From the NCBI GenBank assembly GCA_020058565.1, contig JAGVDT010000105.1:1-6322 (forward strand): a stretch of DNA of 6,322 nt, written 5' to 3'. Under the pieces are notes generated by a model, which saw only the letters and a program-made list of their open reading frames with translations, was not told the DNA's origin and made no database searches. Made by a program: the position numbers and the translations under genes. Below, piece after piece: positions 1-6,021 of the stretch; positions within the stretch are counted from its first letter, which is position 1, and every line of letters starts with the position of its first letter. The stretch comes from Minisyncoccota bacterium (lineage in GTDB: Bacteria > Patescibacteriota > Minisyncoccia > Phycocordibacterales > UBA2100).

Positions 1-31
1 GATGCGGCAGCCAAAGAGCCAGTCAAAGTGC

Positions 32-72
32 AGTTTTAAAAGACAAAAGCGCGGCTACGTAGAAGCCGCGCT
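32..72 (-). terminator. Intrinsic terminator of the 116-aa hypothetical gene
   Basis: Read leftward, a perfect 9-bp stem (AGCGCGGCT/AGCCGCGCT, 48-56 with 64-72) with a 7-nt loop is followed at once by a T-rich tract (TTTGTCTTTT). It lies 18 bp past the stop codon at 91-93. Hairpin plus U-tract is the standard Rho-independent layout, and the position fits only the leftward gene. Confidence 0.85.
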
Positions 73-90
73 CCGCGGTGCTCGAGGAGG

Positions 91-441
91 TCAGAGCCAT
101 GTTGCCCAAACTATTGCGGCGACTTTGTCGGCGATGAGGGTCTTTCGGACTTCCCATGCCGGCCTTTGACGGATAAATTGAGGCCGTGTTCGTCGTACGC
201 TTCCGTTCATACGCAAGAGCTCCTGCGCCACTTTCTGAGGCGTACACGCTGATGGCCAGAGTGCTGCTTCGGGGTGCGAGTTGGTAAACAACACACGGCC
301 TGACCTCGGTTCTCCTTGTATGATGGTGAACCCAACGAAGACTCTCTCAGGTGTCATCGCTCTTCTCAGCGCGCCCGCGATGCCGTCTTCGCTTGAGCGG
401 ATTCGCAATAATTCCGACTCGGGTAGATCTCTGACGTGCAT
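91..441 (-). CDS. Hypothetical protein, 116 aa, no recognised family
   Basis: I do not recognise this protein. The frame stays open upstream to 717, but the start chosen is the ATG at 439-441 (MHVRDLPESE), because a perfect AGGAGG lies 5 nt before it and a plausible promoter lies just upstream; the longer version would also read through the terminator at 515-548. The product is soluble, with no signal peptide or membrane segment. Residues 1-30 are charged and probably helical, residues 33-55 (RVFVGFTIIQGEPRSGRVLF) look like beta strands, and residues 75-105 are rich in Arg/Lys. The C-terminus is hydrophobic (KVAAIVWATWL). It has its own promoter and terminator, so it is probably a single-gene transcript. 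Clean signals on both sides make it likely to be real; function unknown. Confidence 0.75.
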   Translation of the reverse strand: MHVRDLPESELLRIRSSEDGIAGALRRAMTPERVFVGFTIIQGEPRSGRVLFTNSHPEAALWPSACTPQKVAQELLRMNGSVRRTRPQFIRQRPAWEVRKTLIADKVAAIVWATWL

Positions 442-446
442 GTTGT

Positions 447-452
447 CCTCCT
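447..452 (-). promoter_or_regulatory. Shine-Dalgarno site that sets the start at 441
   Basis: A perfect AGGAGG on the minus strand is spaced 5 nt (ACAAC) from the ATG at 439-441. It decides the start of the 116-aa gene against longer in-frame alternatives. Confidence 0.85.
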
Positions 453-472
453 GTCTCATTTGTGCTCGCAAA

Positions 473-500
473 ATCCTATAGCGCGCGCTCACGAAGTCAA
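473..500 (-). promoter_or_regulatory. Sigma70-type promoter of the 116-aa gene
   Basis: On the minus strand there is a TTGACT -35 box (495-500), a 16-bp spacer, and a TAGGAT -10 box (473-478), which predicts a transcript start near 466 and a 5' leader of about 25 nt containing the AGGAGG. It lies between the terminator of the upstream hydrolase and the start codon, so the gene is transcribed independently. This is a motif match only. Confidence 0.6.
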
Positions 501-514
501 TGCTGTGCAATCTT

Positions 515-548
515 TGAATAAAAAAGAGGGGTCCCATTAAGGCCCCTC
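515..548 (-). terminator. Intrinsic terminator of the SleB-like hydrolase gene
   Basis: Read leftward, GAGGGGCC (541-548) pairs with GGaCCCCTC (526-534) with one bulged A and a short TTAATG loop, and is followed by TTTTTTATTC. It starts 18 bp beyond the stop of the hydrolase gene (567-569) and precedes the promoter of the next gene, so the two leftward genes are separate transcription units. Confidence 0.85.
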
Positions 549-566
549 CGCTAGTCTCTGACGCCC

Positions 567-1196
567 CTATTTTTTCTTTTCGATGTTTTTTGGCTCGGCC
601 TTTGGCTGCGCTCGCGGGAGGCAGCCTCCCGGTCGCGGACGGTGAAAACCATGTGCGCCTATAACAAGATGTTTTTGACTGGTCGGATCTTTTGGGTCCT
701 TTACCTCTACGAGACACCGGTCAAAATAATCTTTGCCGCCTTCGCCTACGCCCACGTTGTCAGTGCGTTTGTAGAAATACCCGTCTGGTGGAATTCCGAG
801 TTCCGCAGCTGCTCGCAGTAATGCTTTCGGATTTTTCTTTAGCTCCACGACATTTGCTGCAATATTTTGTATGCCCTTATAGACAGCAGCATCCCGAGCC
901 GTCGGAATTTTCTCCGGCTCTGACGTCCAGGAAAACTGTCGTCGCTCGTACACCGTAACGCACAACGAATACGAATACTTTCCTGAAACCGTCCTAAGCG
1001 CCGTGACGAGTCCCACGGCGAGTTTGCCTTGGTAGGGTTCTCCGCGCGCTTCATGCCAGACGTTTTTTTCAAGGCAATTCCGCTCTCGCTGGAGATAGCC
1101 ATCGCTTTGGAAATACCAAATGATCGCGATGAAACCGAAAAGAACGATGAGTGACAGTGCCAGACTGACACGATTGACGAACCCTTTGAAAGTCAC
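567..1196 (-). CDS. Membrane-anchored SleB/CwlJ-family cell wall hydrolase
   Basis: 209 aa. Residues 10-29 form one hydrophobic segment (LALSLIVLFGFIAIIWYF) after a short basic tail, so it is an uncleaved membrane anchor or signal anchor with the enzyme domain outside. Residues about 41-187 match the Hydrolase_2 (SleB/CwlJ) fold: NVWHEARGEPYQG with the expected catalytic Glu at 49, then AVGLVTALRT, CVTVYERRQFSWT (78-91), and a closing HLVIGAHGFHRP (176-187). Family members cleave peptidoglycan, in Bacillus as lytic transglycosylases of spore cortex; in a non-spore-former the likely role is wall remodelling. The tail (PKAEPKNIEKKK) is Lys/Pro-rich. The start is GTG at 1194-1196, set by AAGGAGG 5 nt upstream; an upstream in-frame ATG at 1224-1226 has no such site. 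It is transcribed divergently from htpX. Family confident, substrate inferred. Confidence 0.9.
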   Translation of the reverse strand: MTFKGFVNRVSLALSLIVLFGFIAIIWYFQSDGYLQRERNCLEKNVWHEARGEPYQGKLAVGLVTALRTVSGKYSYSLCVTVYERRQFSWTSEPEKIPTARDAAVYKGIQNIAANVVELKKNPKALLRAAAELGIPPDGYFYKRTDNVGVGEGGKDYFDRCLVEVKDPKDPTSQKHLVIGAHGFHRPRPGGCLPRAQPKAEPKNIEKKK

Positions 1197-1201
1197 TGGT
1201 G

Positions 1202-1208
1202 CCTCCTT
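1202..1208 (-). promoter_or_regulatory. Shine-Dalgarno site that selects the GTG start of the hydrolase
   Basis: AAGGAGG on the minus strand ends 5 nt before GTG at 1194-1196. This favours the 209-aa product over the 219-aa version beginning at 1226, whose first ten codons would span the site. Confidence 0.8.
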
Positions 1209-1225
1209 GAGTAATCGTCGCAGCA

Positions 1226-1231
1226 ACTATA
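1226..1231 (-). promoter_or_regulatory. Possible -10 box for the hydrolase gene
   Basis: TATAGT on the minus strand lies 29 bp upstream of the GTG start and would give a leader of about 23 nt containing the ribosome-binding site. No convincing -35 box is seen 16-18 bp further upstream (the sequence there resembles ATGATT), so the assignment is tentative. Confidence 0.35.
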
Positions 1232-1286
1232 CCTGGTTTCAGTAAATAAATCATGAATTCGCGACGAGTCGTTTTCGGGAGGATAT

Positions 1287-1320
1287 TTGTTTTTTGAGCG
1301 TATTTAGTATGATGTAGCCA
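1287..1320 (+). promoter_or_regulatory. Promoter of htpX with predicted leaderless start
   Basis: A strong -10 box TATGAT (1308-1313) is preceded by a weak T-rich -35 (TTGTTT, 1287-1292, 15-bp spacer). Seven nt past the -10 falls on position 1320, the A of the htpX ATG. No Shine-Dalgarno sequence lies in the 9 bp before the ATG. A GGGAGG at 1277-1282 is too far from the ATG to act as one. A leaderless transcript is inferred from spacing alone. Confidence 0.55.
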
Positions 1321-2225
1321 TGGCCTCTCTATACACACACGAAAGCCAAAACATCCGCAAGACGTGGTTTCTAATGGGGACGTTTTTGATAGTGGTCATC
1401 CTCATCGGCTGGGTGGCTTCGCAGTACTTCGGCAATTCCTCCATTCTCTACATTGCGGTCGCTTTTAGCCTCATCTCCAACATCGGCGCGTTCTGGTTTT
1501 CGGACAAGATCGCCGTGGCTTCCATGGGCGCAACGCCTGCTGATGAAACGCAGTACCGCGAACTCCATCGCATCGTCGAAAACCTCTCGATCACCGCGGG
1601 GCTCCCGAAACCGCGCGTCTATATAATAGAAGACCCGGCCCCGAACGCTTTTGCCACGGGCCGAGACAAAAAGCACGCGCTGATAGGGGTTACTACTGGC
1701 CTTCTCAATATGCTTGATAGAAACGAGCTAGAAGGAGTGATCGCACACGAGCTTTCTCATATCGGCAATAGGGATATATTGGTTATGACCGTTGCGGTGG
1801 TGTTGGTCGGCTTCGTGTCGGTGTTGGCCGATATCGCTCTTCGCATGAGCATGTTTGGCGGCGACAATCGCGACAAAAACCTGGGGCCGCTCATGCTCGT
1901 GGCCTTTGTCGCCGGCATCATACTCGCGCCTATAGCGGCCCAGCTGATACAGCTTGCTATTTCACGCAAAAGGGAATTTCTGGCGGACGCTGACGGCGCG
2001 CTTTTGACCCGGTATCCGGACGGCCTCGCGAGCGCGCTCGGGAAAATTGCCTCGTATGCAGATCCCATGCATCGTGCCTCGGCAACTACCGCGCACCTTT
2101 TCATCTCCAACCCTTTTGGAGCCCAGCAGGCCGGCAAATTCTTCGCTAAGCTTTTCTCTTCGCATCCGCCGGTGGAGGAGCGCATTTCTGCGCTCACCGG
2201 CATGAAAGCCGGCGTGCGCGCGTAA
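1320..2225 (+). CDS. htpX: HtpX, M48-family membrane zinc metalloprotease
   Basis: 301 aa, close to the usual family length. HtpX is an integral-membrane zinc endopeptidase that degrades misfolded membrane proteins alongside FtsH. Hydrophobic segments are visible at about 17-34, 41-60, 153-173 and 188-212. The zinc motif HELSH is at 143-147 (His143 and His147 as ligands, Glu144 catalytic), and the third ligand is Glu219 in KREFLADADGA. The HtpX-typical C-terminal SHPPVEERISAL is at 281-292. All catalytic residues are intact. The start MASLYTHESQNIRKTW resembles HtpX from other Parcubacteria-like genomes as I remember them. It is the first gene of an operon: its TAA is 3 nt before the ATPase start codon. 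Translation appears to start without a leader. Confidence 0.95.
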   Translation: MASLYTHESQNIRKTWFLMGTFLIVVILIGWVASQYFGNSSILYIAVAFSLISNIGAFWFSDKIAVASMGATPADETQYRELHRIVENLSITAGLPKPRVYIIEDPAPNAFATGRDKKHALIGVTTGLLNMLDRNELEGVIAHELSHIGNRDILVMTVAVVLVGFVSVLADIALRMSMFGGDNRDKNLGPLMLVAFVAGIILAPIAAQLIQLAISRKREFLADADGALLTRYPDGLASALGKIASYADPMHRASATTAHLFISNPFGAQQAGKFFAKLFSSHPPVEERISALTGMKAGVRA

Positions 2226-2228
2226 AAA

Positions 2229-4835
2229 ATGAACGTTTCGCATTCAAGCGAGTACTGGGACAAAACTCCCGAAGAAGCAATGCACTCGCTTCATGCGCGC
2301 GTTGAGGGCTTGTCGGATGTGGATGCTCGTGAACGTTTGGCGAAGTACGGAAAAAATTCCCTCCCGAAGGATTCCGGGCTCGGATGGTTTCGCATCCTGG
2401 TCGAGCAATTCAAAAGCCCGCTTCTTTTGGTCCTTTTGGCTGCCGGACTCCTGACACTTTTCCTCAAAGAATGGGGAGACAGCGCCATCATCCTCGGCGC
2501 TGTAGTGGTAAACGCATTTCTCGGGCTCTATCAGGAACTTAAGGCCGAAAATACGCTTGCGCTTCTCGAGACGCTCGTGAAAGACACTTCTCGGGTGATG
2601 CGCGGCGGAGTCCTAAAAGAAGTTGACTCGTCCGAAATCGTCCCGGGGGACATAGTGCATCTGCAAAGCGGCCGGTCAATCCCGGCCGACGGGCGCGTGT
2701 TGTCGGAAAATGATCTGCACACCGATGAATCCGCGCTTACCGGCGAGTCCCTACCGATACAGAAAAAAACCAACGAGCTTCCCGCCACGACCGTTCTTGC
2801 CGACCGAGTAAATATGGTCTTTGCCGGCACGCAAGTGGTCCAGGGGACGGGCGTGCTGCTCGTGAGCGCAACTGGCGTAGCCACGGAATTCGGCAAAATC
2901 GCAAACCTTATCAAGCAGGCAGATCGCGAGGAGACGCCGCTCCAAAAAGCGCTTTCAGCATTTACGGTGCGTGCGGGCATCATTCTCGGCATACTCGCCT
3001 TTGTGCTTTTCGGCATCGGCCTTCAGCACGGGATTCCTTTGTATGAGATGTTTCTCATTTCTGTGGCCACTGCCGTTTCGGCCGTGCCGGAAGGCCTCCC
3101 GATCGCTCTCACGGTTATTCTGGCTGTCGGCGTTGAGCGCCTCGCTCGACGCAAAGGCGTGGTCCGGAAACTTCTGGCGGCAGAAACTTTGGGGAGCACC
3201 ACGCTGATACTTACCGATAAAACTGGCACGCTCACAGAGGCTCGTCTCGAGCTCGTAGACATCGTCCCGCATCGCGCCGCAGATGAAAAAAGGCAAGCAG
3301 CAGAAAAACGCATGCTCGAGTATGCGGTCGCGCACTCGGACGTGGTCATCGAAAACCCGGAAAATCCCCCGCACGAATGGAAAATCTCCGGCTCTCCCGT
3401 CGAATCCACGCTGGTTCGGGAGGGCGCTCGCCTGGGTGTCCACCAAGCTAACTTGCACAAAGAATTCAGCGTCTCCGAACGGCTGCCGTTTAATTCAACC
3501 AACAAATTCGCGGCGAGTATCGTCGAGGGCAGGGAAGAGCGCACACTGATAGTTTTTGGCGCACCGGAAATCGTGCTCTCGATGTCGAGCATGTCCGATC
3601 ATCATCGCTCTGAAGTCGTCAGGGAAGTCGAGCTGCGTGCAGAAAGGGGTGAGCGAGTTCTGGCCATCGCGATCAAAGACGCGCCAAAAATTGCGACGGT
3701 GGCGAGCCATGCCGGGAAGAAGGACTCCGAGTTTTTGGGTCTCATCGCCTTTAGAGACCGGATCCGGCCGACCGCGCAAAAAGCTATAGAGCGGATTGCT
3801 GCAGCCGGAGTGCGCACAGTGATCGTAACCGGCGACCACGCAGGGACCGCAAAGACAGTCGCCAGGGAACTTGGCTTTGAGCTAAGAGAGGATTCGGTGC
3901 TCCTCGGAAGCCAAATAGAAGCGCTCGATGACGAAGCGCTTCAGAAGCGCCTTCTCAACGTCAAAGTGATCGCCCGCACGACTCCTGAACAAAAGCTTCG
4001 CATTGCGCGCCTGTACAAGTCGCTCGGGCAGGTTGTGGCGATGACCGGCGACGGCGTAAACGACGCGCCAGCGCTTCGTGAAGCCAACATCGGAGTTGCC
4101 GTTGGTTCGGGCACCGACGTCGCCAAATCCAGCGCGGATCTTGTGCTTTTGGACAATAACTTCGAGACGATTGTTTCCGCAATCGAAGAGGGGAGAATCG
4201 TCCTGCAAAACATCCGAAAAGTCATTGTCTACATGCTTTCGAATTCCTTTGACGAACTTTTTCTTATCGGAGGCTCGCTCCTTATGGGTCTTGCGCTCCC
4301 TTTGAGCGCGACGCAGATACTCTGGGTCAATCTTTTCGCCGACAGTTTCCCCGCTGTGGCGCTGGCGTTCGAATCCCACAAGGCCGATATCGGTAAGCGG
4401 CCATCGCGAACAGACGGGCATCTCTTTGACCGTGAAATGCAGTTTTTGATTCTGGTGGTCGGGACCATCACGAGCGTCGCTTTGCTCGCGATGTATGTGG
4501 CGCTTCTAAAACTCGGATTTGATCCTGCGACCGTACGGACGTTTATTTTCGCCTCTTTCGGACTCTACACGCTCTTCCTCGTATTTTCCGTGCGCAGTCT
4601 CCACGCAAGTATTTTTTCGTACGGACTGTTGTCTAACCGCTACCTCGTCGGGGGTTCGCTGGTCGGCGTCGCCATGATGGCTGCCGCCGTATACGTCCCG
4701 GCCCTGCAGGATTTGTTTGGTACCGTTGCGCTATCGGGACCGTGGATTGCCGGTGTCGTCGCATTTGGTACTGCTGCCATAGTGCTGCGCGAAGCCAGCA
4801 AATGGCTTTTCCGCCGCGGCTACATGCAGAAATAG
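2229..4835 (+). CDS. P2-type cation-transporting ATPase (Ca2+-ATPase-like)
   Basis: 868 aa, full length for a P2 ATPase. In order: N-terminal cation-ATPase domain (about 8-75); M1-M2 (about 63-101); actuator domain with TGES at 171-174; M3-M4 with PEGLP at 287-291; phosphorylation motif DKTGTLT with Asp330 as acyl acceptor; nucleotide-binding domain (about 340-510); TGD at 534-536; hinge TGDGVNDAP at 606-614; and a C-terminal M5-M10 bundle (about 665-860). It couples ATP hydrolysis to cation movement across the membrane. The M4 Glu288 and the M6 Asn701 and Asp705 match SERCA calcium ligands (Glu309, Asn796, Asp800). In M5 Asn672 is kept, but the Glu771 position is Asp675 followed by Glu676, and the M6 Thr799 position is Ala704, so calcium specificity is uncertain. 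No Shine-Dalgarno site precedes the ATG, which lies 3 nt after htpX, implying translational coupling. Confidence 0.93.
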   Translation: MNVSHSSEYWDKTPEEAMHSLHARVEGLSDVDARERLAKYGKNSLPKDSGLGWFRILVEQFKSPLLLVLLAAGLLTLFLKEWGDSAIILGAVVVNAFLGLYQELKAENTLALLETLVKDTSRVMRGGVLKEVDSSEIVPGDIVHLQSGRSIPADGRVLSENDLHTDESALTGESLPIQKKTNELPATTVLADRVNMVFAGTQVVQGTGVLLVSATGVATEFGKIANLIKQADREETPLQKALSAFTVRAGIILGILAFVLFGIGLQHGIPLYEMFLISVATAVSAVPEGLPIALTVILAVGVERLARRKGVVRKLLAAETLGSTTLILTDKTGTLTEARLELVDIVPHRAADEKRQAAEKRMLEYAVAHSDVVIENPENPPHEWKISGSPVESTLVREGARLGVHQANLHKEFSVSERLPFNSTNKFAASIVEGREERTLIVFGAPEIVLSMSSMSDHHRSEVVREVELRAERGERVLAIAIKDAPKIATVASHAGKKDSEFLGLIAFRDRIRPTAQKAIERIAAAGVRTVIVTGDHAGTAKTVARELGFELREDSVLLGSQIEALDDEALQKRLLNVKVIARTTPEQKLRIARLYKSLGQVVAMTGDGVNDAPALREANIGVAVGSGTDVAKSSADLVLLDNNFETIVSAIEEGRIVLQNIRKVIVYMLSNSFDELFLIGGSLLMGLALPLSATQILWVNLFADSFPAVALAFESHKADIGKRPSRTDGHLFDREMQFLILVVGTITSVALLAMYVALLKLGFDPATVRTFIFASFGLYTLFLVFSVRSLHASIFSYGLLSNRYLVGGSLVGVAMMAAAVYVPALQDLFGTVALSGPWIAGVVAFGTAAIVLREASKWLFRRGYMQK

Positions 4836-4989
4836 CAGCTGGCAAAAAATAGTTTCGCGGCGCGTGCACTCCCATAACTTGTTGGCTGTATTATTCTAAC
4901 TTTTCTTAATTGTTAAATTGTTAAGGTTGCATACATATTTCGGGACGAAAATGTTACGAAACCGGCAAAAAATATAAGCAGGCGTTCCC
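4836..4989. other. Non-coding spacer downstream of the ATPase
   Basis: No gene is seen. The stretch is AT-rich compared with its neighbours. A weak stem, GTTGG/CTAAC with a 10-nt loop followed by TTTTCTT (about 4881-4907), is the only candidate terminator for the htpX-ATPase operon and is not convincing. An 8-bp tandem ATTGTTAA follows directly. A TTGTTA box and TACATA box about 16 bp apart could be a weak rightward promoter. I see no tRNA, tmRNA or other known RNA. Confidence 0.5.
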
Positions 4990-5145
4990 CCATGCTCTCT
5001 AGCTGCGCTCGCTTTCCCACTTCTCCTCTTATCCTCTCTGGCCTCATTTCATAGTCTCTATCCATTCTGCATACTCCCTCCATCTCTCACTCCGCATCTT
5101 CTCCACGCTTTCACTCCACGCCCTCACTCCATATCTTTTCCGCAC
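4990..5145. repeat. Degenerate 13-bp pyrimidine-rich tandem array
   Basis: On the plus strand the sequence is almost all C and T and can be laid out as about twelve 13-bp units. The clearest are consecutive: CATCTCTCACTCC (5081), GCATCTTCTCCAC (5094), GCTTTCACTCCAC (5107), GCCCTCACTCCAT (5120) and ATCTTTTCCGCAC (5133). The core is YTCACTCCAY. Units before 5068 are much more diverged and may be only low-complexity sequence. The unit is not a multiple of 3, which argues against coding. The minus strand is purine-rich (GTGGAGTGAAAG-like). Confidence 0.6.
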
Positions 5146-5183
5146 CCCAACAAATATTCGCCGGGCATACTTGCCGCTGCACA

Positions 5184-5232
5184 CCTACCGATATATCGGT
5201 AGGCCACCGACAAACCTACCGATTTATCGGTA
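5184..5232. repeat. Paired palindrome module A
   Basis: A perfect 20-bp palindrome, CCTACCGATATATCGGTAGG (5184-5203), is followed by TACCGATTTATCGGTA (5217-5232), which differs from the palindrome at one central base. The centres of symmetry are 31 bp apart, as in modules B and C. The 15-bp linker differs from that in B and C. It is probably a double operator site. Confidence 0.85.
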
Positions 5233-5236
5233 TATA
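5207..5236 (+). promoter_or_regulatory. Possible rightward promoter within module A
   Basis: TATATA (5231-5236) follows the second dyad directly, and a CCGACA box (5207-5212) lies 18 bp upstream. The dyad would fill the spacer, the same geometry as the better-supported module C promoter. Transcription would start near 5243, at the front edge of the 12-bp tandem array. The -35 box is weak. Confidence 0.35.
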
Positions 5237-5245
5237 ACCCATCAG

Positions 5246-5408
5246 CTCAGTCATTCACTCAGTCATTCACTCCGCCGTCTCCTCAGTCGTTCACTCTTTC
5301 GTCCGCTCAGTCATCTCACTGCCGTCTGCTCAGCCATTCGCCCGTCCGTCTGGTTATTCGCCTGGTCGTCGGCTCGGTCATTCGCTCGCCCGTCGGTCTG
5401 GTCGTTCG
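5246..5408. repeat. Degenerate 12-bp tandem array with 24-bp higher-order period
   Basis: The array starts with two identical 12-bp units, CTCAGTCATTCA (5246-5257, 5258-5269), and continues with related units such as CTCAGTCGTTCA, CTCAGCCATTCG, CTCGGTCATTCG and TCTGGTCGTTCG. These alternate with a second type such as CTCCGCCGTCTC, CCCGTCCGTCTG and CTCGCCCGTCGG, giving an approximate 24-bp period. Two units have small indels. Units are contiguous with no unique spacers, so this is not CRISPR. A rightward frame stays open through it (Ser/Arg/Leu-rich) because 12 is a multiple of 3. It sits between modules A and B. Confidence 0.7.
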
Positions 5409-5459
5409 TTACCTGCGCCGCTCCACCTCATGAGAATCAAAAAACGAAAATACCAAACC

Positions 5460-5506
5460 TACCGATATATCGCTATATTGCCAAGACACCTACCGATATA
5501 TCGGTA
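5460..5506. repeat. Paired palindrome module B
   Basis: TACCGATATATCGCTA (5460-5475, one mismatch from a palindrome) and the perfect TACCGATATATCGGTA (5491-5506) have centres 31 bp apart. The whole 47 bp matches module C (6026-6072) at 46 positions, differing only at 5486 (A) versus 6052 (G), in the same orientation. Flanks diverge at once on both sides. It lies about 100 bp beyond the stop of the TrpR-like gene, so B and C bracket that gene as direct repeats. Confidence 0.9.
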
Positions 5507-5510
5507 TATT
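5483..5510 (+). promoter_or_regulatory. Possible rightward promoter at module B
   Basis: AAGACA (5483-5488), a 16-bp spacer filled by the perfect dyad, and TATATT (5505-5510) repeat the arrangement seen at the edge of modules A and C. It would start transcription near 5517, directly at a small hairpin (CGGCA/TGCCG, 5517-5533), and run antisense into the 3' end of the TrpR-like gene. Motif-level evidence only. Confidence 0.3.
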
Positions 5511-5516
5511 GTGTAT

Positions 5517-5533
5517 CGGCATATTGCGTGCCG
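5517..5533. repeat. Short inverted repeat beside module B
   Basis: CGGCA and TGCCG form a perfect 5-bp stem with a 7-nt loop (TATTGCG). There is no T-tract on either side, so it is not a normal intrinsic terminator. It would be at the 5' end of any transcript from the module B rightward promoter. Confidence 0.4.
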
Positions 5534-5607
5534 AGATCTGACGACACTCGCTCTCTGCTTCAAAGGTATGTCAGCGTTTTCGTACCATGAGTCGATTCAC
5601 GCTGTAC

Positions 5608-5627
5608 GTTATCCATGGTTATCCATG
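5608..5627. repeat. 10-bp tandem duplication over the stop codon of the TrpR-like gene
   Basis: GTTATCCATG occurs twice in perfect tandem (5608-5617, 5618-5627). On the coding strand this is CATGGATAAC twice, and the second copy supplies the stop (MDNHG, then TAA). With one copy the frame would run on for 15 more residues (VQREST...LTYL) to a TGA at 5560-5562. Confidence 0.85.
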
Positions 5628-6013
5628 AATTTCCAGCGACCGGGTCCGACTTTAGGCGGCATGCGGAACTGAAGGAGCTTTTCGATCATTCGTACTATCG
5701 CGGGATCCTCGCCTGTGCCTATCATTTGCTGTATCGGCTCATACAAACCGTTCAGGAGCTTTCGGTGCAGGCGTTTGGAGGTCGAGGTACTGACTTTGAG
5801 CGTCTTGTCGATTCGATAATACGTATGGCCTCTCTCGAGCATAATGACGATCGCCAAACGTTTGGCCAGCATGATCTTTTCTGTTTGGGTGAGCAGGGCT
5901 CCCAGCACGGCTTCGCGCTTTGTGGTGCGGCTGGCAGTCAGTGCGCGCACGAGATTCGCGTGGATATTTCCGGCCACCTTTTTCTTCATGGGCCTGCCGG
6001 AGACATGTGTCAT
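5609..6013 (-). CDS. TrpR/YerC-like helix-turn-helix transcriptional regulator
   Basis: 134 aa from ATG at 6011-6013. The core, about residues 38-88 (LGALLTQTEKIMLAKRLAIVIMLERGHTYYRI then KVSTSTSKRLHRKL), resembles the Trp repressor/YerC-YecD superfamily: a helical dimerisation part, then a helix-turn-helix near residues 62-86 with the VSTSTSKR recognition-helix pattern. Residues 1-30 are basic (PMKKKVAGN) and 89-134 form a tail without an obvious domain. Members bind palindromic operators as dimers, TrpR with tryptophan as corepressor; no ligand can be assigned here. The start is chosen because a TTGGCA-17-TATATT promoter predicts a transcript beginning 0-2 nt before this ATG. Met9 is an alternative, but only a weak AGG stands before it. 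The gene is bracketed by palindrome modules B and C, suggesting autoregulation. It could also be the DNA-binding part of a mobile element, though no transposase is seen. Confidence 0.75.
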   Translation of the reverse strand: MTHVSGRPMKKKVAGNIHANLVRALTASRTTKREAVLGALLTQTEKIMLAKRLAIVIMLERGHTYYRIDKTLKVSTSTSKRLHRKLLNGLYEPIQQMIGTGEDPAIVRMIEKLLQFRMPPKVGPGRWKFMDNHG

Positions 6014-6021
6014 AGGCGGCC

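Noticed and set aside
442..717. N-terminal extension of the 116-aa gene to 717
   Set aside because: It overlaps the hydrolase gene in another frame, crosses an intrinsic terminator, and bypasses the perfect AGGAGG-ATG at 441.
1277..1307. GGGAGG followed by a TTG start as an upstream initiation site for htpX
   Set aside because: TTG at 1287 is in frame with htpX but meets TAG after six codons, so it cannot extend the protein; a regulatory leader peptide is possible but unsupported.
1371..1676. Antisense open frames across htpX, the ATPase and the hydrolase
   Set aside because: These are shadows of confidently identified genes in other frames, with no ribosome-binding sites or recognisable products.
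5246..5408. CRISPR array
   Set aside because: Units are 12 bp, contiguous and degenerate, with no unique spacers of constant length and no cas genes.
5456..5484. Leftward promoter in module B equivalent to that in module C
   Set aside because: The TTGGCA box is kept, but at 17 bp the -10 is TAGGTT rather than TATATT, a poor match, and no leftward gene begins there.
5171..5590. Open rightward frame of 139 codons rich in Ser, Arg and Leu
   Set aside because: It starts at TTG without a ribosome-binding site, and openness is explained by the 12-bp repeat unit (a multiple of 3). It runs through palindromes A and B, giving repeated YRYI peptides, and has no recognisable domain.
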